Source of the DNA: Pseudomonadota bacterium
Lineage (GTDB): Bacteria > Pseudomonadota > Gammaproteobacteria > Burkholderiales > Methylophilaceae
Length of the DNA stretch: 64,000 nucleotides
NCBI GenBank assembly: GCA_029563075.1
Contig: JAKQTN010000050.1
Span: 1-64,000, forward strand
Direction of reading: 5' to 3'
The notes under the pieces are model-generated. The model saw only the letters and a list, made by a program, of their open reading frames with translations, made no database searches and had not been told where the DNA came from. The position numbers were made by a program, and so were the translations under genes. Positions 20,507-29,763 of this stretch are shown here, one piece after another. Numbering within the stretch: position 1 is the first letter of the stretch; every line of letters begins with the position of its first letter.

Positions 20507-21440
20507 CGAAAGCCCCCGCCCGCTTGGCTAGCGCAAGGTAAATAAAAATCAAAACAATCGGCACCACAGTGAACGCAGCTGCCAGCGGCATATTGCCTAC
20601 AGAGCCTTGCATGGTGTACACCATGGTCCCGATATACAGGCCGCTGGGGCCGATGAGTTGCGGGATAATGTAATCGCCCAGTGTGAGCGAAAAAGTAAAA
20701 ATAGAGCCTGCTACTACGCCGGGAAATACTAGCGGTAACAATACGTGGCGAAAAGTCTGTGCAGGCTTCGCGCCCAAATCGGCCGAGGCCTGCAGCAAGT
20801 TTGCAGGCACGCGCTCCAGCGCGGCTTGTATCGGCAAAATCATAAAGGGCAGCCAGATATAGGTGAACACCATGAAGCGCCCGAGGTTGGATGTGGCGAG
20901 CGTGTTGCCACCGATGACAGGTATTTGTAAGATGTGATTGAGTGCAGCCGTTAAACCTAAGTGATTGATGCACCAGTATAAAATGCCTTGCTGCGATAAA
21001 ATCACCGTCCATGCGTAGGTTTTAACGATATAGCTTGCCCACATCGGCAACATGACCGCGATGTAGAAAAAGCCTTTTTCAGCGGAGCTGCCGTAGCGTG
21101 TCATGTAATAGGCAATGGGAAAGGCAATCAAGGCGCAGGCCAGCGTCACCGCAATCGCCATGCTGAGGGTGCGCAGGATAATGTCAAAATTGGCGGCGTC
21201 AATCAGGCTACGGTAGTTTTCGAGCGTTAAATCGGGTGAAACCGACATGCTGAAACTATCAAATGTATAAAAACTTTGCCAAAGCAGCGCAAATAGCGAG
21301 CCCAGGTAAACTACGCCAAACCATAATAGCGGCGGAGTGAGCAGCAAGAATAGGAACAGATGATGTTTACGATAGAGTGTGTTGCCCAACCATCTCAGGA
21401 GTGGATTTGCGGGTGGGGTTAAGCTGGCAGAAGGTAGCAT
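20496..21440 (-). CDS. ydcU: Putrescine-type ABC transporter permease (YdcU/PotH-like)
   Basis: 314 residues, six membrane helices. EAA loop [37 protein letters not shown] is typical of the PotB/PotH branch. Sits 16 bases downstream of ydcT and overlaps ydcV. Confidence 0.9.
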   Translation of the reverse strand: MLPSASLTPPANPLLRWLGNTLYRKHHLFLFLLLTPPLLWFGVVYLGSLFALLWQSFYTFDSFSMSVSPDLTLENYRSLIDAANFDIILRTLSMAIAVTLACALIAFPIAYYMTRYGSSAEKGFFYIAVMLPMWASYIVKTYAWTVILSQQGILYWCINHLGLTAALNHILQIPVIGGNTLATSNLGRFMVFTYIWLPFMILPIQAALERVPANLLQASADLGAKPAQTFRHVLLPLVFPGVVAGSIFTFSLTLGDYIIPQLIGPSGLYIGTMVYTMQGSVGNMPLAAAFTVVPIVLIFIYLALAKRAGAFDAL

Positions 21441-21456
21441 GGCTGAGAATAACGGG

Positions 21457-22464
21457 TTAATTTTCCAGCATCACCATGCGGCTTCGCGGCCAGCACAAAG
21501 TAATTTTCTGGCCGATTTTCGGCAGCTGCGCTTCGCTTACTTCCGTGTTGGAAAGTACCATGGATAGCAATTGGCCATCCACGGCAACCTCTATTTTGCT
21601 GGTTGCACCGTGATATTGAATATCTGCGACTTCGCCATTTAACTTCAAGATGCCGGCCTGCCCGGTGTTAATGCCGATATGTTCGGGGCGAATCGAAAAG
21701 GCTTGGCTATTGCCGGTAATTTGTTGTGCCAAATCCCCGCTTACCACATTTGAAGTGCCGACAAAATCCGCTACAAAGCTGGTTTTTGGGTGGGTGTAAA
21801 GGTTGCGCGGCGAATCCACTTGCTCGATTCTGCCGCGATTAAATACGGCCACGCGGTCAGACATGGATAATGCTTCGCCCTGATCGTGCGTGACGTAGAT
21901 AAACGTAATGCCAAGTTTTTTATGCAGGGTTTTGAGTTCCAGTTGCATTTGCTCACGCAGCTTTAAATCCAGCGCACCCAGCGGTTCGTCCAGCAGCAAC
22001 ACGCGCGGCTCATTCACCAGCGCCCGCGCCAAGGCTACACGCTGGCGCTGCCCGCCTGAAAGCTCACCAGGCCTGCGCGTGTCGTATTCTGCCAGCGCCA
22101 CTTGCGCTAGTGCATGCTTGGCATGCTGGTAACTTTCCGGTTTGGCGATGCCTTTTACGCGCAAACCATATGCCACGTTATCCAGCACGTTCATGTGCGG
22201 AAACAGCGCATAATCCTGAAAAACAGTGTTCACTTCACGCTCGTAAGGTGGCGCGCCAGCAGCTTCTTTGCCGAAGATTTTTATGCTGCCAAAGCTTGGC
22301 TGCTCAAAACCTGCAATCAGGCGAAGACAAGTAGTTTTGCCCGAGCCGCTTGGCCCAAGCATGGAAAAAAACTCGCCCTCAGCGACAGCAATCGTTACAT
22401 CATCAACCGCTTTTACGTTACCATAATGGCGGCTGACGGCGGAAAACTCGACGGCTGCAACCAT
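21457..22464 (-). CDS. ydcT: Putrescine-type ABC transporter ATP-binding protein (YdcT/PotA-like)
   Basis: 335 residues. Walker A GPSGSGKTT (residues 38-46), Q-loop VFQDYALFPHMNV, signature LSGGQRQRVALARAL, Walker B VLLLDEPLGALD, H-loop VTHD, then a C-terminal TOBE domain (FSIRPEHIGI). Energises uptake through YdcU/YdcV. Starts 9 bases after ydcS. Confidence 0.93.
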   Translation of the reverse strand: MVAAVEFSAVSRHYGNVKAVDDVTIAVAEGEFFSMLGPSGSGKTTCLRLIAGFEQPSFGSIKIFGKEAAGAPPYEREVNTVFQDYALFPHMNVLDNVAYGLRVKGIAKPESYQHAKHALAQVALAEYDTRRPGELSGGQRQRVALARALVNEPRVLLLDEPLGALDLKLREQMQLELKTLHKKLGITFIYVTHDQGEALSMSDRVAVFNRGRIEQVDSPRNLYTHPKTSFVADFVGTSNVVSGDLAQQITGNSQAFSIRPEHIGINTGQAGILKLNGEVADIQYHGATSKIEVAVDGQLLSMVLSNTEVSEAQLPKIGQKITLCWPRSRMVMLEN

Positions 22465-22473
22465 AGGTTATAA

Positions 22474-23640
22474 CTATCTGCCACCCATGATGGCGATATA
22501 GTCCTTCGTCCAGCGGCTGTATGGTACGCAGCCTTCTTTAAGCGAGCATTTGGCTTGCGGCGTTCTCCAGAATTTAATTTCGGTAAAGCGCTCAAAACCG
22601 TTATCAGCGCAGAAGTCACTACCGCCCGGTGCTTTGGCTTTGCAGGCGGTTGGCACGGCCGGGTTAGAGCCAAACCATTCTGCCAGGCCCGATTGCAGGT
22701 TCGGGTTCAGCGAGTGCTCCAGCCATTTATACGCGCAATTCGGGTGTTTCGCGCCAGCGGCCAGCATGGTGGTATCCGCCCAGCCTGTCGCGCCTTCTTG
22801 TGGAATCACAGACGCAATCGGCTGCTTTTCAGTTTTTAACGCATTGACCTGATATGGCCACGCACCAGAGGCTGCCACGCCTTCTTTTTTGAAATCGGTC
22901 ATCTGCACGGTCACATCATGCCAATATCTGTGGGTGAGGGTTTTTTGCTGGCGCAGCAGTTTTAACACCGCCGCATATTGTTTTTCGTTGAGTTCATAGG
23001 GATCTTTAATGCCAAGTGACGGGTCTTTCTTCATCAAATACAATGCTGCGTCTGCGATATAAATCGGGCCATCATAAGCCTGGATGCGGCCTTTATTTGG
23101 TTTGCCATCGGGCAGGTTTTGCGGCTCGAACACCGTCGCCCATGAGGTGGGTGCGGTTTTAAATACTTGTGTGTTGTACATCAGCACGTTTGGGCCCCAC
23201 TGGTAAGGCACGCCGTAATGCTTGCCGCCAACGGTGTGCCAGGGTGCATTCTGCAGGCGGGAATCTATCGTATTCCATGAGGGGATTAAAGCGGAATTGA
23301 TCGGATGTACTTTTTTGCCTGCAACCAATCGCAGGCTGGCGTCGCCCGAGGCAGTCACCAGGTCATAACCGCCTTTATTCATCAGCGATACCATTTCATC
23401 CGAAGTGCCGGCGGTTTTTACGTTCACCTTGCAGCCGGTTTCCTTTTCAAATCCGGTCACCCAATCGTAGTTCTTATCCGATTCGCCACGCTCAAGGTAA
23501 CCAGGCCAAGCGATGATATCAAGCTTGCCTTCGCCTGCACCAATTTTGCTTACATGTTCTGCATGCGCGCCGCAGATGCTGGCAGCCAAACCTGTAGCAA
23601 GCGCTGCCACTAAAGCTTGTTTAATTGAAATTGAAATCAT
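22474..23640 (-). CDS. ydcS: Polyamine ABC transporter substrate-binding protein (YdcS-like)
   Basis: 388 residues from the ATG at 23640, which follows AAGGGGATTAAA; the frame upstream to 23697 lacks signals. Signal peptide ends at AHA (residue 27). The mature protein begins with a spermidine/putrescine-binding fold, LDIIAWPGYLERG, and has five or more Cys in the mature part, including CSLKEGC near the C-terminus. First gene of the ydcSTUVW operon. The 23-bp direct repeats at 23761-23793 lie about 120-150 bases upstream. Confidence 0.9.
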   Translation of the reverse strand: MISISIKQALVAALATGLAASICGAHAEHVSKIGAGEGKLDIIAWPGYLERGESDKNYDWVTGFEKETGCKVNVKTAGTSDEMVSLMNKGGYDLVTASGDASLRLVAGKKVHPINSALIPSWNTIDSRLQNAPWHTVGGKHYGVPYQWGPNVLMYNTQVFKTAPTSWATVFEPQNLPDGKPNKGRIQAYDGPIYIADAALYLMKKDPSLGIKDPYELNEKQYAAVLKLLRQQKTLTHRYWHDVTVQMTDFKKEGVAASGAWPYQVNALKTEKQPIASVIPQEGATGWADTTMLAAGAKHPNCAYKWLEHSLNPNLQSGLAEWFGSNPAVPTACKAKAPGGSDFCADNGFERFTEIKFWRTPQAKCSLKEGCVPYSRWTKDYIAIMGGR

Positions 23641-23760
23641 TTTAATCCCCTTAAAAAAGTGACAGAATTCAAAAATATTAAATCGGGCATACATCACTAA
23701 AACTAAAGCAAAATCTTACCGATTACAATAGCATTGTTTTCTTAAACTGGATATGCAACA

Positions 23761-23793
23761 AGAGCCATTTGGAATATTTTGCTAGAGCCACTT
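23761..23793 (-). promoter_or_regulatory. Direct repeat operator, site A (upstream of ydcS)
   Basis: Read on the minus strand: AAGTGGCTCTAG then AAATGGCTCTTG, with the TGGCTCT cores starting exactly 23 bp apart (plus-strand AGAGCCA at 23784-23790 and 23761-23767). The same pair recurs upstream of speB (28701/28724) and puuD/mocR (32635/32658). Probable site for the MocR regulator encoded at 31079-32611. Confidence 0.7.
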
Positions 23794-23797
23794 GTTG

Positions 23798-24295
23798 TTA
23801 TTCTTTAGCTTCTACAAGCGGCAGCGCAAGACCCTCTTTTACTTCTTCCATCACGATATAACTGCGCGATTCCTGTGCACCGGGCAAGGTGAGCAATATG
23901 TCGCCCAACAGGGTGCGGTAATCCGCCATTTTTGCAATGCGTGCTTTAATCAGGTAATCAAAATCGCCGGAAACCAAATGGCACTCCAGCACGCTGGGCA
24001 GTTTGAGAATTTCCTGTTTGAATTTGCCAAAAATCGCACCTGATTTGGTAGCAAGTTTGAGCTCCACGAATACCAGCAAGCCAAGGCCGAGTGCATGCGG
24101 ATTCAAGCGCGCCTGATAACCCAGAATCACGCCTTCCTTCTCCAAGTTCTTGATGCGCTCGCCACAGGGCGTGACGGACAAGCCCACGCGCTCCGCCAGC
24201 TCGGTTATGGGGATGCGCGCATCGGCCTGCAGCACAGACAATATCTTCATATCAATACGATCCAGCTCGCGCACGGCATGGGTACGAATGCGCAT
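23798..24295 (-). CDS. Lrp/AsnC family transcriptional regulator (DadR-like)
   Basis: 165 residues. N-terminal HTH (LDRIDMKILSVLQADARI and ERVGLSVTPCGERIKNLEKEGVI) and C-terminal AsnC ligand-binding domain (LECHLVSGDFDYLIKARIA). Transcribed divergently from dadA-dadX, so it is the likely alanine-responsive regulator of these genes, as in Pseudomonas (DadR) and enterics. Confidence 0.93.
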   Translation of the reverse strand: MRIRTHAVRELDRIDMKILSVLQADARIPITELAERVGLSVTPCGERIKNLEKEGVILGYQARLNPHALGLGLLVFVELKLATKSGAIFGKFKQEILKLPSVLECHLVSGDFDYLIKARIAKMADYRTLLGDILLTLPGAQESRSYIVMEEVKEGLALPLVEAKE

Positions 24296-24353
24296 GATTT
24301 CTCCTTAATGTTGAATAAACTATTTTTTATTTAATTTTTAGCAAATACTACTA

Positions 24354-24371
24354 CTAATTAATAATTATTAG
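24354..24371. promoter_or_regulatory. AT-rich dyad between the Lrp gene and dadA
   Basis: CTAAT and ATTAG arms (24354-24358 and 24367-24371) in an almost pure AT stretch in the middle of the divergent promoter region. Lrp-type proteins bind such degenerate AT-rich dyads; assignment is positional inference. Confidence 0.35.
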
Positions 24372-24466
24372 TTAATTATGTAAATAAAAGTAACTAATTT
24401 GGTTAATTCGATGCGTCTGAATTCAATAGACTGTACGTGTTATCTTTGATATATACAGAGGTTGAA

Positions 24467-25804
24467 ATGAAGGTGCTTGTACTGGGTTCCGGCGTGGTGG
24501 GTGTCACCTCCGCTTACTATTTGGCACAGAAAGGGTTTGATGTCACAGTGATAGACCGCCAGCCAGCAGTGGGGCTGGAAACCAGTTTTGCTAACGCGGG
24601 GCAAATCTCGCCGGGCTATGCTGCGCCATGGGCTGCGCCCGGCGTGCCGATGAAGGCATTAAAGTGGCTGTTTCAACGCCATTCGCCACTTTCACTTAGG
24701 CCGGATTGGACGCTATGGCAATTGCAGTGGACATTTAAATTGCTGCAAAACTGCAACGCCAAGAGCTACGACCGCAATAAAGAACGCATGGTGCGCCTGG
24801 CGGAATATAGCCGCGATTGTCTGGCTGAATTGCGCGCCAGCACCGGCATTGCCTATGAAGGCCGCACACGGGGCACTTTACAGGTGTTTCGCACACAAAA
24901 ACAGCTGGATGCTGAAGCAAAGGACATTGCTGTACTCGAACGCTTAGGCGTTCCGTTTGAGCATCTTGATCCTGATGGCTGCACCCGGGTGGAGCCAGCT
25001 TTGGTGCTGGTTAAAGACCAGCTGTTAGGCGGCCTGCGCTTGCCCGGCGATGAAACCGGTGATTGCCAGCTATTCACAACCAATCTGGCTGAAAAGGCAA
25101 AACAGCTTGGCGTTAAATTTCGCCAAAACGTGAGTGTAAAACATCTGCTTACCAGCAAAAACAAGCTTTTTGGTGTAGAAATTAGTACCGATGTTGGTAC
25201 GGAAATGCTGGAAGCCGACCAATATGTAGTCGCGCTCGGCAGCTACACGCGCCAGCTGATGCAGGGGTTGGGTTTGCAGATTCCCGTGTATCCGGTCAAA
25301 GGTTACTCGCTCACCGTGCCTGTTATCAATCCTGCTGCTGCACCTGTTTCTACCGTGATGGATGAAACTTACAAAGTGGCTATTACGCGCTTTGACGATA
25401 GAATCAGGGTGGGCGGGATGGCGGAACTGGCGGGCTTTGATTTAAGCCTGAATCCGCGTCGGCGCGAAACGTTGGAAATGGTGCTGAACAGCCTGTTCCC
25501 CAATGCGGGAGATGCCTCAAAATCACTGTTCTGGACAGGTCTGCGGCCGATGACGCCAGACGGCACACCGATTATCGGCAAAGCGTCCAGTGTTGGCAAA
25601 ACAAACAGCCTATATGACAACGTATGGCTTAATACAGGCCATGGTACTTTAGGCTGGACCATGGCCTGCGGCTCTGGGCAATTGCTGGCAGATTTGGTGG
25701 CGAACCATCAGCCCGCGATCCAAAGTGACGACTTGAGCTTAAATCGTTACAATAAGCGCGTACAAAATCGTGCCAGTACAAAACAAACACTTATAAAAGC
25801 CTAA
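24467..25804 (+). CDS. dadA: D-amino acid dehydrogenase small subunit
   Basis: 445 residues from the ATG at 24467 with AGAGG upstream; the frame from 24437 has no signal. FAD-dependent DAO family: [21 protein letters not shown] dinucleotide fold, [22 protein letters not shown] signature of DadA, and [21 protein letters not shown] at the C-terminus. Oxidises D-alanine to pyruvate and ammonia at the inner membrane, feeding electrons to quinone. Followed after 4 bases by alanine racemase. Confidence 0.96.
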   Translation: MKVLVLGSGVVGVTSAYYLAQKGFDVTVIDRQPAVGLETSFANAGQISPGYAAPWAAPGVPMKALKWLFQRHSPLSLRPDWTLWQLQWTFKLLQNCNAKSYDRNKERMVRLAEYSRDCLAELRASTGIAYEGRTRGTLQVFRTQKQLDAEAKDIAVLERLGVPFEHLDPDGCTRVEPALVLVKDQLLGGLRLPGDETGDCQLFTTNLAEKAKQLGVKFRQNVSVKHLLTSKNKLFGVEISTDVGTEMLEADQYVVALGSYTRQLMQGLGLQIPVYPVKGYSLTVPVINPAAAPVSTVMDETYKVAITRFDDRIRVGGMAELAGFDLSLNPRRRETLEMVLNSLFPNAGDASKSLFWTGLRPMTPDGTPIIGKASSVGKTNSLYDNVWLNTGHGTLGWTMACGSGQLLADLVANHQPAIQSDDLSLNRYNKRVQNRASTKQTLIKA

Positions 25805-25808
25805 CTTT

Positions 25809-26876
25809 ATGTCCCGTCCCGCTATTGCGCACATTCGCCTGGATGCGTTTCGCCATAATTATCGCGTTGCCAAGCAAATGCACGGTGGAAAAGCGCTGGC
25901 GGTCATCAAGGCCAACGCCTATGGCCATGGTGCGGTGCAATGCGCCAAAGCAATAGAAAATGAGGCTGACGGTTTTGCTGTTGCGTGCCTGGAAGAGGCG
26001 CTGCAACTGCGTCTGGCGGGCATTAAAAACTCTATTTTGTTGCTGGAAGGTTTTTTTGAGGCCGCCGAGTTGCCGGAAATTGTTGCAAATGACCTGTGGC
26101 TGGTGGTGCATGCGCAGTGGCAAGTGGAGATATTGCTCGCGGCAAAACTCGCTAAACCGGTGCATGTCTGGCTAAAAATGGATAGTGGCATGCACCGAGT
26201 GGGCTTGTCACCAAGTGGGTACATTCAAGCTTATTCGCGCTTAAATGGACATCCCAATGTAGCGAAAGTCGTACTGATGTCGCATTTTGCCAATGCGGAT
26301 ACTTTAAGCAGCGAGCACACGACGCAGCAAATCGCCCTTTTTCAGCAAACTGTACAAAATTTGGGCGTCGTGGATGTGAGCCTTGCTAATTCTGCTGCTA
26401 TTCTTGGCTGGCCGCAAGCCCGCGCCAATTGGTCGCGCCCTGGTATCATGCTGTATGGCGCAGATCCACTTTACGACGCGAAAACGCCGCTGCGCGCGGT
26501 GATGCAACTTACTTCGCAGATCATCTCAATCCGCAAAATCACCAAAGGCGAATCCATTGGCTATGGCAGCATATTCACGGCGGAAAAGGAAACGTTAGTC
26601 GGCGTGGTGGCTTGCGGCTATGCGGATGGCTACCCAAGATCTGCGATGGGCGCGCCTGCTGCGGTTGAAGGCAAAAAGACGCGCATCATTGGCCGGGTTT
26701 CGATGGATATGCTGTTTGTGGATTTAACTGATATTCAAACTGCTAACATTGGCTCAACGGTTGAGTTGTGGGGCGACCAAATATTGGCTAATGACGTTGC
26801 AAAAGCCGCTGGCACCATTGCCTATGAATTGTTTTGCAATACCAAACGGGTACAATTTAGGTATTCTGATAATTAA
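25809..26876 (+). CDS. dadX: Alanine racemase, catabolic
   Basis: 355 residues. PLP site AVIKANAYGHGA (Lys about residue 34), WLKMDSGMHRVGL, RPGIMLYGADP, and ACGYADGYPRS with the second catalytic Tyr. Its place right after dadA points to the catabolic DadX role, converting L-alanine to the DadA substrate. Confidence 0.95.
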   Translation: MSRPAIAHIRLDAFRHNYRVAKQMHGGKALAVIKANAYGHGAVQCAKAIENEADGFAVACLEEALQLRLAGIKNSILLLEGFFEAAELPEIVANDLWLVVHAQWQVEILLAAKLAKPVHVWLKMDSGMHRVGLSPSGYIQAYSRLNGHPNVAKVVLMSHFANADTLSSEHTTQQIALFQQTVQNLGVVDVSLANSAAILGWPQARANWSRPGIMLYGADPLYDAKTPLRAVMQLTSQIISIRKITKGESIGYGSIFTAEKETLVGVVACGYADGYPRSAMGAPAAVEGKKTRIIGRVSMDMLFVDLTDIQTANIGSTVELWGDQILANDVAKAAGTIAYELFCNTKRVQFRYSDN

Positions 26877-26892
26877 CTAAAAAGGTGTTCAA

Positions 26893-27267
26893 GTGAAAGT
26901 CATCCAAACCTCAAACGCGCCAGCCGCCATTGGTCCATACTCACAAGCCATGGTAGTGGGTGATTTATTATTCACCTCGGGCCAAATACCATTACGTGCA
27001 GATGGCACGCTGAATGATGGCGATATTACCGTGCAGACTACGCAGGTGTTGGCGAACCTGAAAGCCGTGATTGAAGCCGCCGGCGCGAGCCTGAACAAAG
27101 TCGTTAAAACCACTGTGTTTCTAAAAAATCTGGATGATTTTGTGGCGATGAACAAAGTGTATGGCGATGTTTTCGGCAGCCATACGCCTGCACGCTCCAC
27201 CGTGCAAGTGGCTAAATTACCGCGTGATGTGCTGGTGGAAATTGAAGCGATTGTGTCTTTGAATTAA
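26893..27267 (+). CDS. ridA: RidA family enamine/imine deaminase
   Basis: 124 residues with a GTG start. QTSNAPAAIGPYSQAMVVGDLLFTSGQI and HTPARSTVQVAKLPRDVLVEIEAI are the RidA signatures. Hydrolyses reactive imines such as 2-aminoacrylate and those released by amino acid oxidation and PLP enzymes, which fits its place after dadA-dadX. Confidence 0.95.
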   Translation: MKVIQTSNAPAAIGPYSQAMVVGDLLFTSGQIPLRADGTLNDGDITVQTTQVLANLKAVIEAAGASLNKVVKTTVFLKNLDDFVAMNKVYGDVFGSHTPARSTVQVAKLPRDVLVEIEAIVSLN

Positions 27268-27300
27268 TTTATTAGCTGGCTTCATCGATTCATCACTTTT

Positions 27301-28683
27301 TTATTCTGAAGTCAGCTCGGTTAAACAGTCGTTAAATATTTGTACTAGTTTCTTAATGTCTTCTTGGCTGGTAGCGGGGCACACCAACATCATGTTATGG
27401 AATGGTGTCAGCAGCACGCCGCGATTTAGCAAATAGAGATGGATGGCGCTTTCTAAAATGTCGTTTTGCGCAAGCCTTGCAGCTTGTGCGTCGTGAGGCG
27501 GATTTTCGCAAAACTGCAGCTCCAGCCGCGCGCCCAGCCGTGTGATGTTCCATGGCAGATTATGCGATTCTAATGATGCGGTAAGCTGTTGCTCCAGTAA
27601 GTCGGCCAATGCCAGCATGTGCCTGTAAGCCGCATCAGTGGCTGTTTCTGTAAGAGTTGCATATATGGCAGCGAGCGTCATCATATTGCCGGAGAGCGTC
27701 GTGCCGATGCCGGAATGTCCGGCCGGTGCGTTATCTTTGGCAGTTTTCATGCGATCTGCCATTTCTGCGCTAAAGCCGTAAGCTGCCGCCGGCAGCCCGC
27801 CTGCAATCGGTTTGCCGACCACTAAAAAGTCAGGAACGACACCATTATATTTAGCCCAGCCGCCGCACGCGGTGGAGATGGTGTGTGTTTCATCCAAAAT
27901 TAACAGCGTGCCGTATTTTGTGGTGAGTTCGCGTAAACTTTCGATAAAGCCATCGTTCGGTAGCACCATGCCGCAGTTAGTGAGCGCAGGTTCGGTGAGT
28001 ATGCAGGCAATGTTACCCCTGGCCAATTCGCGCTCAACCGCGGTTAAATCGTTAAACGGCACAGCGACCGTGTGCAAACTTAAATCATAAACTTGGCCGA
28101 GCAAACTGGCGCGGTTTCTCGTTTTGCCATTAACGGCGTCCACCATGGTGTCATCTCGCATGGTGTAATCCACCATGGCATCATCTATAGTTCCGTGATA
28201 ACAGCCATCGAACACCAGCAGTTTGTTACGGTTGGTTATGGCGCGCGCCCAGCGCAGTACGAAGCGGTTGGCATCGGTCGCAGTGGTGGCCATCTGCCAG
28301 AAGGGCAAATTGAAGTATGCTGCCAAAGTCTCACCCACGCCGGCTGCCAAGGCAGAAGGCAGCATGGCGGTTAAGCCTTTATTGGCTTGGTCTGTGATGG
28401 CTCTCGCAACTGCTGGTGGGCTATGGCCGAACATCGCGCCAGTATCGCCCAGACAGAAATCCGTATAATCCAGACCATCTGCACAAGTGAAATGCGCGCC
28501 TTGCGCTTTCTCGACAAATAAAGGTACCGGCGTGCCCCAGTCGTTCATCCAGTGCATGGGCACGCCATAGAGAAAGTGCTGGCTTGTGCTTTGTGATAAT
28601 GCAACTGAACTCGGATGCAATTGTAGATAGCGCTCGCGCTCGGCTTGTATCATTTTTGTGGCGCTGTTGATAATTTTTTGCAT
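27301..28683 (-). CDS. Class III aminotransferase of unknown substrate (GSA-aminomutase-like)
   Basis: 460 residues. PLP class III fold: LGDTGAMFGHSPPAV, TTATDANRFVLRWARAIT, VFDGCYHGTIDD, LLILDETHT with the cofactor Asp (the pattern of GSA aminomutase, which also has DE near here), and VVGKPIAGGLPAAAYG with the PLP Lys. Divergent from agmatinase, and site B lies 18-48 bases upstream of its start, so it probably belongs to the polyamine regulon. Substrate unassigned; no close match to the other three transaminases here. Confidence 0.8.
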   Translation of the reverse strand: MQKIINSATKMIQAERERYLQLHPSSVALSQSTSQHFLYGVPMHWMNDWGTPVPLFVEKAQGAHFTCADGLDYTDFCLGDTGAMFGHSPPAVARAITDQANKGLTAMLPSALAAGVGETLAAYFNLPFWQMATTATDANRFVLRWARAITNRNKLLVFDGCYHGTIDDAMVDYTMRDDTMVDAVNGKTRNRASLLGQVYDLSLHTVAVPFNDLTAVERELARGNIACILTEPALTNCGMVLPNDGFIESLRELTTKYGTLLILDETHTISTACGGWAKYNGVVPDFLVVGKPIAGGLPAAAYGFSAEMADRMKTAKDNAPAGHSGIGTTLSGNMMTLAAIYATLTETATDAAYRHMLALADLLEQQLTASLESHNLPWNITRLGARLELQFCENPPHDAQAARLAQNDILESAIHLYLLNRGVLLTPFHNMMLVCPATSQEDIKKLVQIFNDCLTELTSE

Positions 28684-28696
28684 TCAATTTCGCTTT

Positions 28697-28731
28697 AAAT
28701 TGGCTCTATCAATTTTAAATAAATGGTTCTA
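28697..28731 (+). promoter_or_regulatory. Direct repeat operator, site B (speB / aminotransferase)
   Basis: AATTGGCTCTAT and AAATGGTTCTAC on the plus strand; TGGCTCT at 28701 and TGGTTCT at 28724 are 23 bp apart. TATAAT at 28765-28770 is a good -10 box for speB but lacks a -35, as expected of an activator-dependent promoter. The repeats would also sit over the start region of the minus-strand aminotransferase promoter. Confidence 0.7.
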
Positions 28732-28803
28732 CTTATAAGGCCAGCATAGAATTATCATTCTACCTATAATGTCACATGAGTACATCCAGTTTCGGAGCAA
28801 TGA

Positions 28804-29763
28804 ATGAATCACGCGTTTGCCTATCTTTCCACTAGCGGTTTTCTAGGGTTGTCAATAGAAAATCCTCTGTCTATTGATATGGCTGCTAAAAAACCATACG
28901 CCATCACGGGTATCAATTGGGATGGCAGCGTGACCAATCGTCCTGGTGCGCGTTTCGGGCCGAGTGCGATTCGCCACGCCAGCCAGATGTTGTGCGATGC
29001 AACACATCCTTTGTTTGATGTTTCGCCACTTGAGTTTTTAAAGGATGTGGGTGACTTGCTTTTACCAAACACCAGCATTGACGCCATGCGCAGCGCGCTG
29101 ATGCCGCTAGCAGCAGAATTGATTAAAAACCAGACGATGGTGTGGCTGGGCGGCGATCACTCCATTACTTTGCCGCTGCTGCGTGCTTACCATGCACATT
29201 ACCAACAACCGCTGGCATGCATCCATTTTGATGCACATTGCGATACCTGGACTGATCATTTTGGCGAACCGTCAGGCCATGGCACCTGGGTGTATGAAGC
29301 GGTGACCGAGGGTTTGGTTGACCCTAAATGCTTCGTACAAATCGGCATCCGCTCGTCTGGCGAGCGCTCTGCGCGTGAGTTTGTAAATGACCAAGGCGGC
29401 AAAATTTACACCGCGCGCGAATTGCGCGGCAAAGATGGTGATGGTTTAAAAAAGGTGGTCGATGAAGTGCGCGAACGCATGGCTAAGGCCGGTAATCCGC
29501 CGCTGTATTTAACGTTTGATATTGACGCGCTTGACCCGGCGTTTGCCCCGGGCACAGGCACGCCAGAAGTAGGCGGCTTGACCACCACACAAGCGATGAC
29601 GCTGCTGGAAGCCTGGCATGATTTGAACTGGGTGGGCATGGACTGCACCGAAGTTTCACCACCGTATGACCATGCGGAATTAACATCCAACGCGGCTGCA
29701 ACCCTGGTGTGGACATGGCTTTGTGGGCGCATTGCAGCAAAAAATAAACATGCTCGAGACTAA
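28804..29763 (+). CDS. speB: Agmatinase (ureohydrolase family)
   Basis: 319 residues. Binuclear Mn signatures all present: GGDHS, DAHCDTW (the second motif has Cys-Asp-Thr), FDIDALDPAFAPGTGTPE. NWDGSVTNRPGARFGP is typical of the SpeB/agmatinase branch, which gives putrescine and urea from agmatine. A guanidinobutyrase activity cannot be excluded. Context (puuB overlapping by 14 bases) supports putrescine formation. Confidence 0.88.
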   Translation: MNHAFAYLSTSGFLGLSIENPLSIDMAAKKPYAITGINWDGSVTNRPGARFGPSAIRHASQMLCDATHPLFDVSPLEFLKDVGDLLLPNTSIDAMRSALMPLAAELIKNQTMVWLGGDHSITLPLLRAYHAHYQQPLACIHFDAHCDTWTDHFGEPSGHGTWVYEAVTEGLVDPKCFVQIGIRSSGERSAREFVNDQGGKIYTARELRGKDGDGLKKVVDEVRERMAKAGNPPLYLTFDIDALDPAFAPGTGTPEVGGLTTTQAMTLLEAWHDLNWVGMDCTEVSPPYDHAELTSNAAATLVWTWLCGRIAAKNKHARD

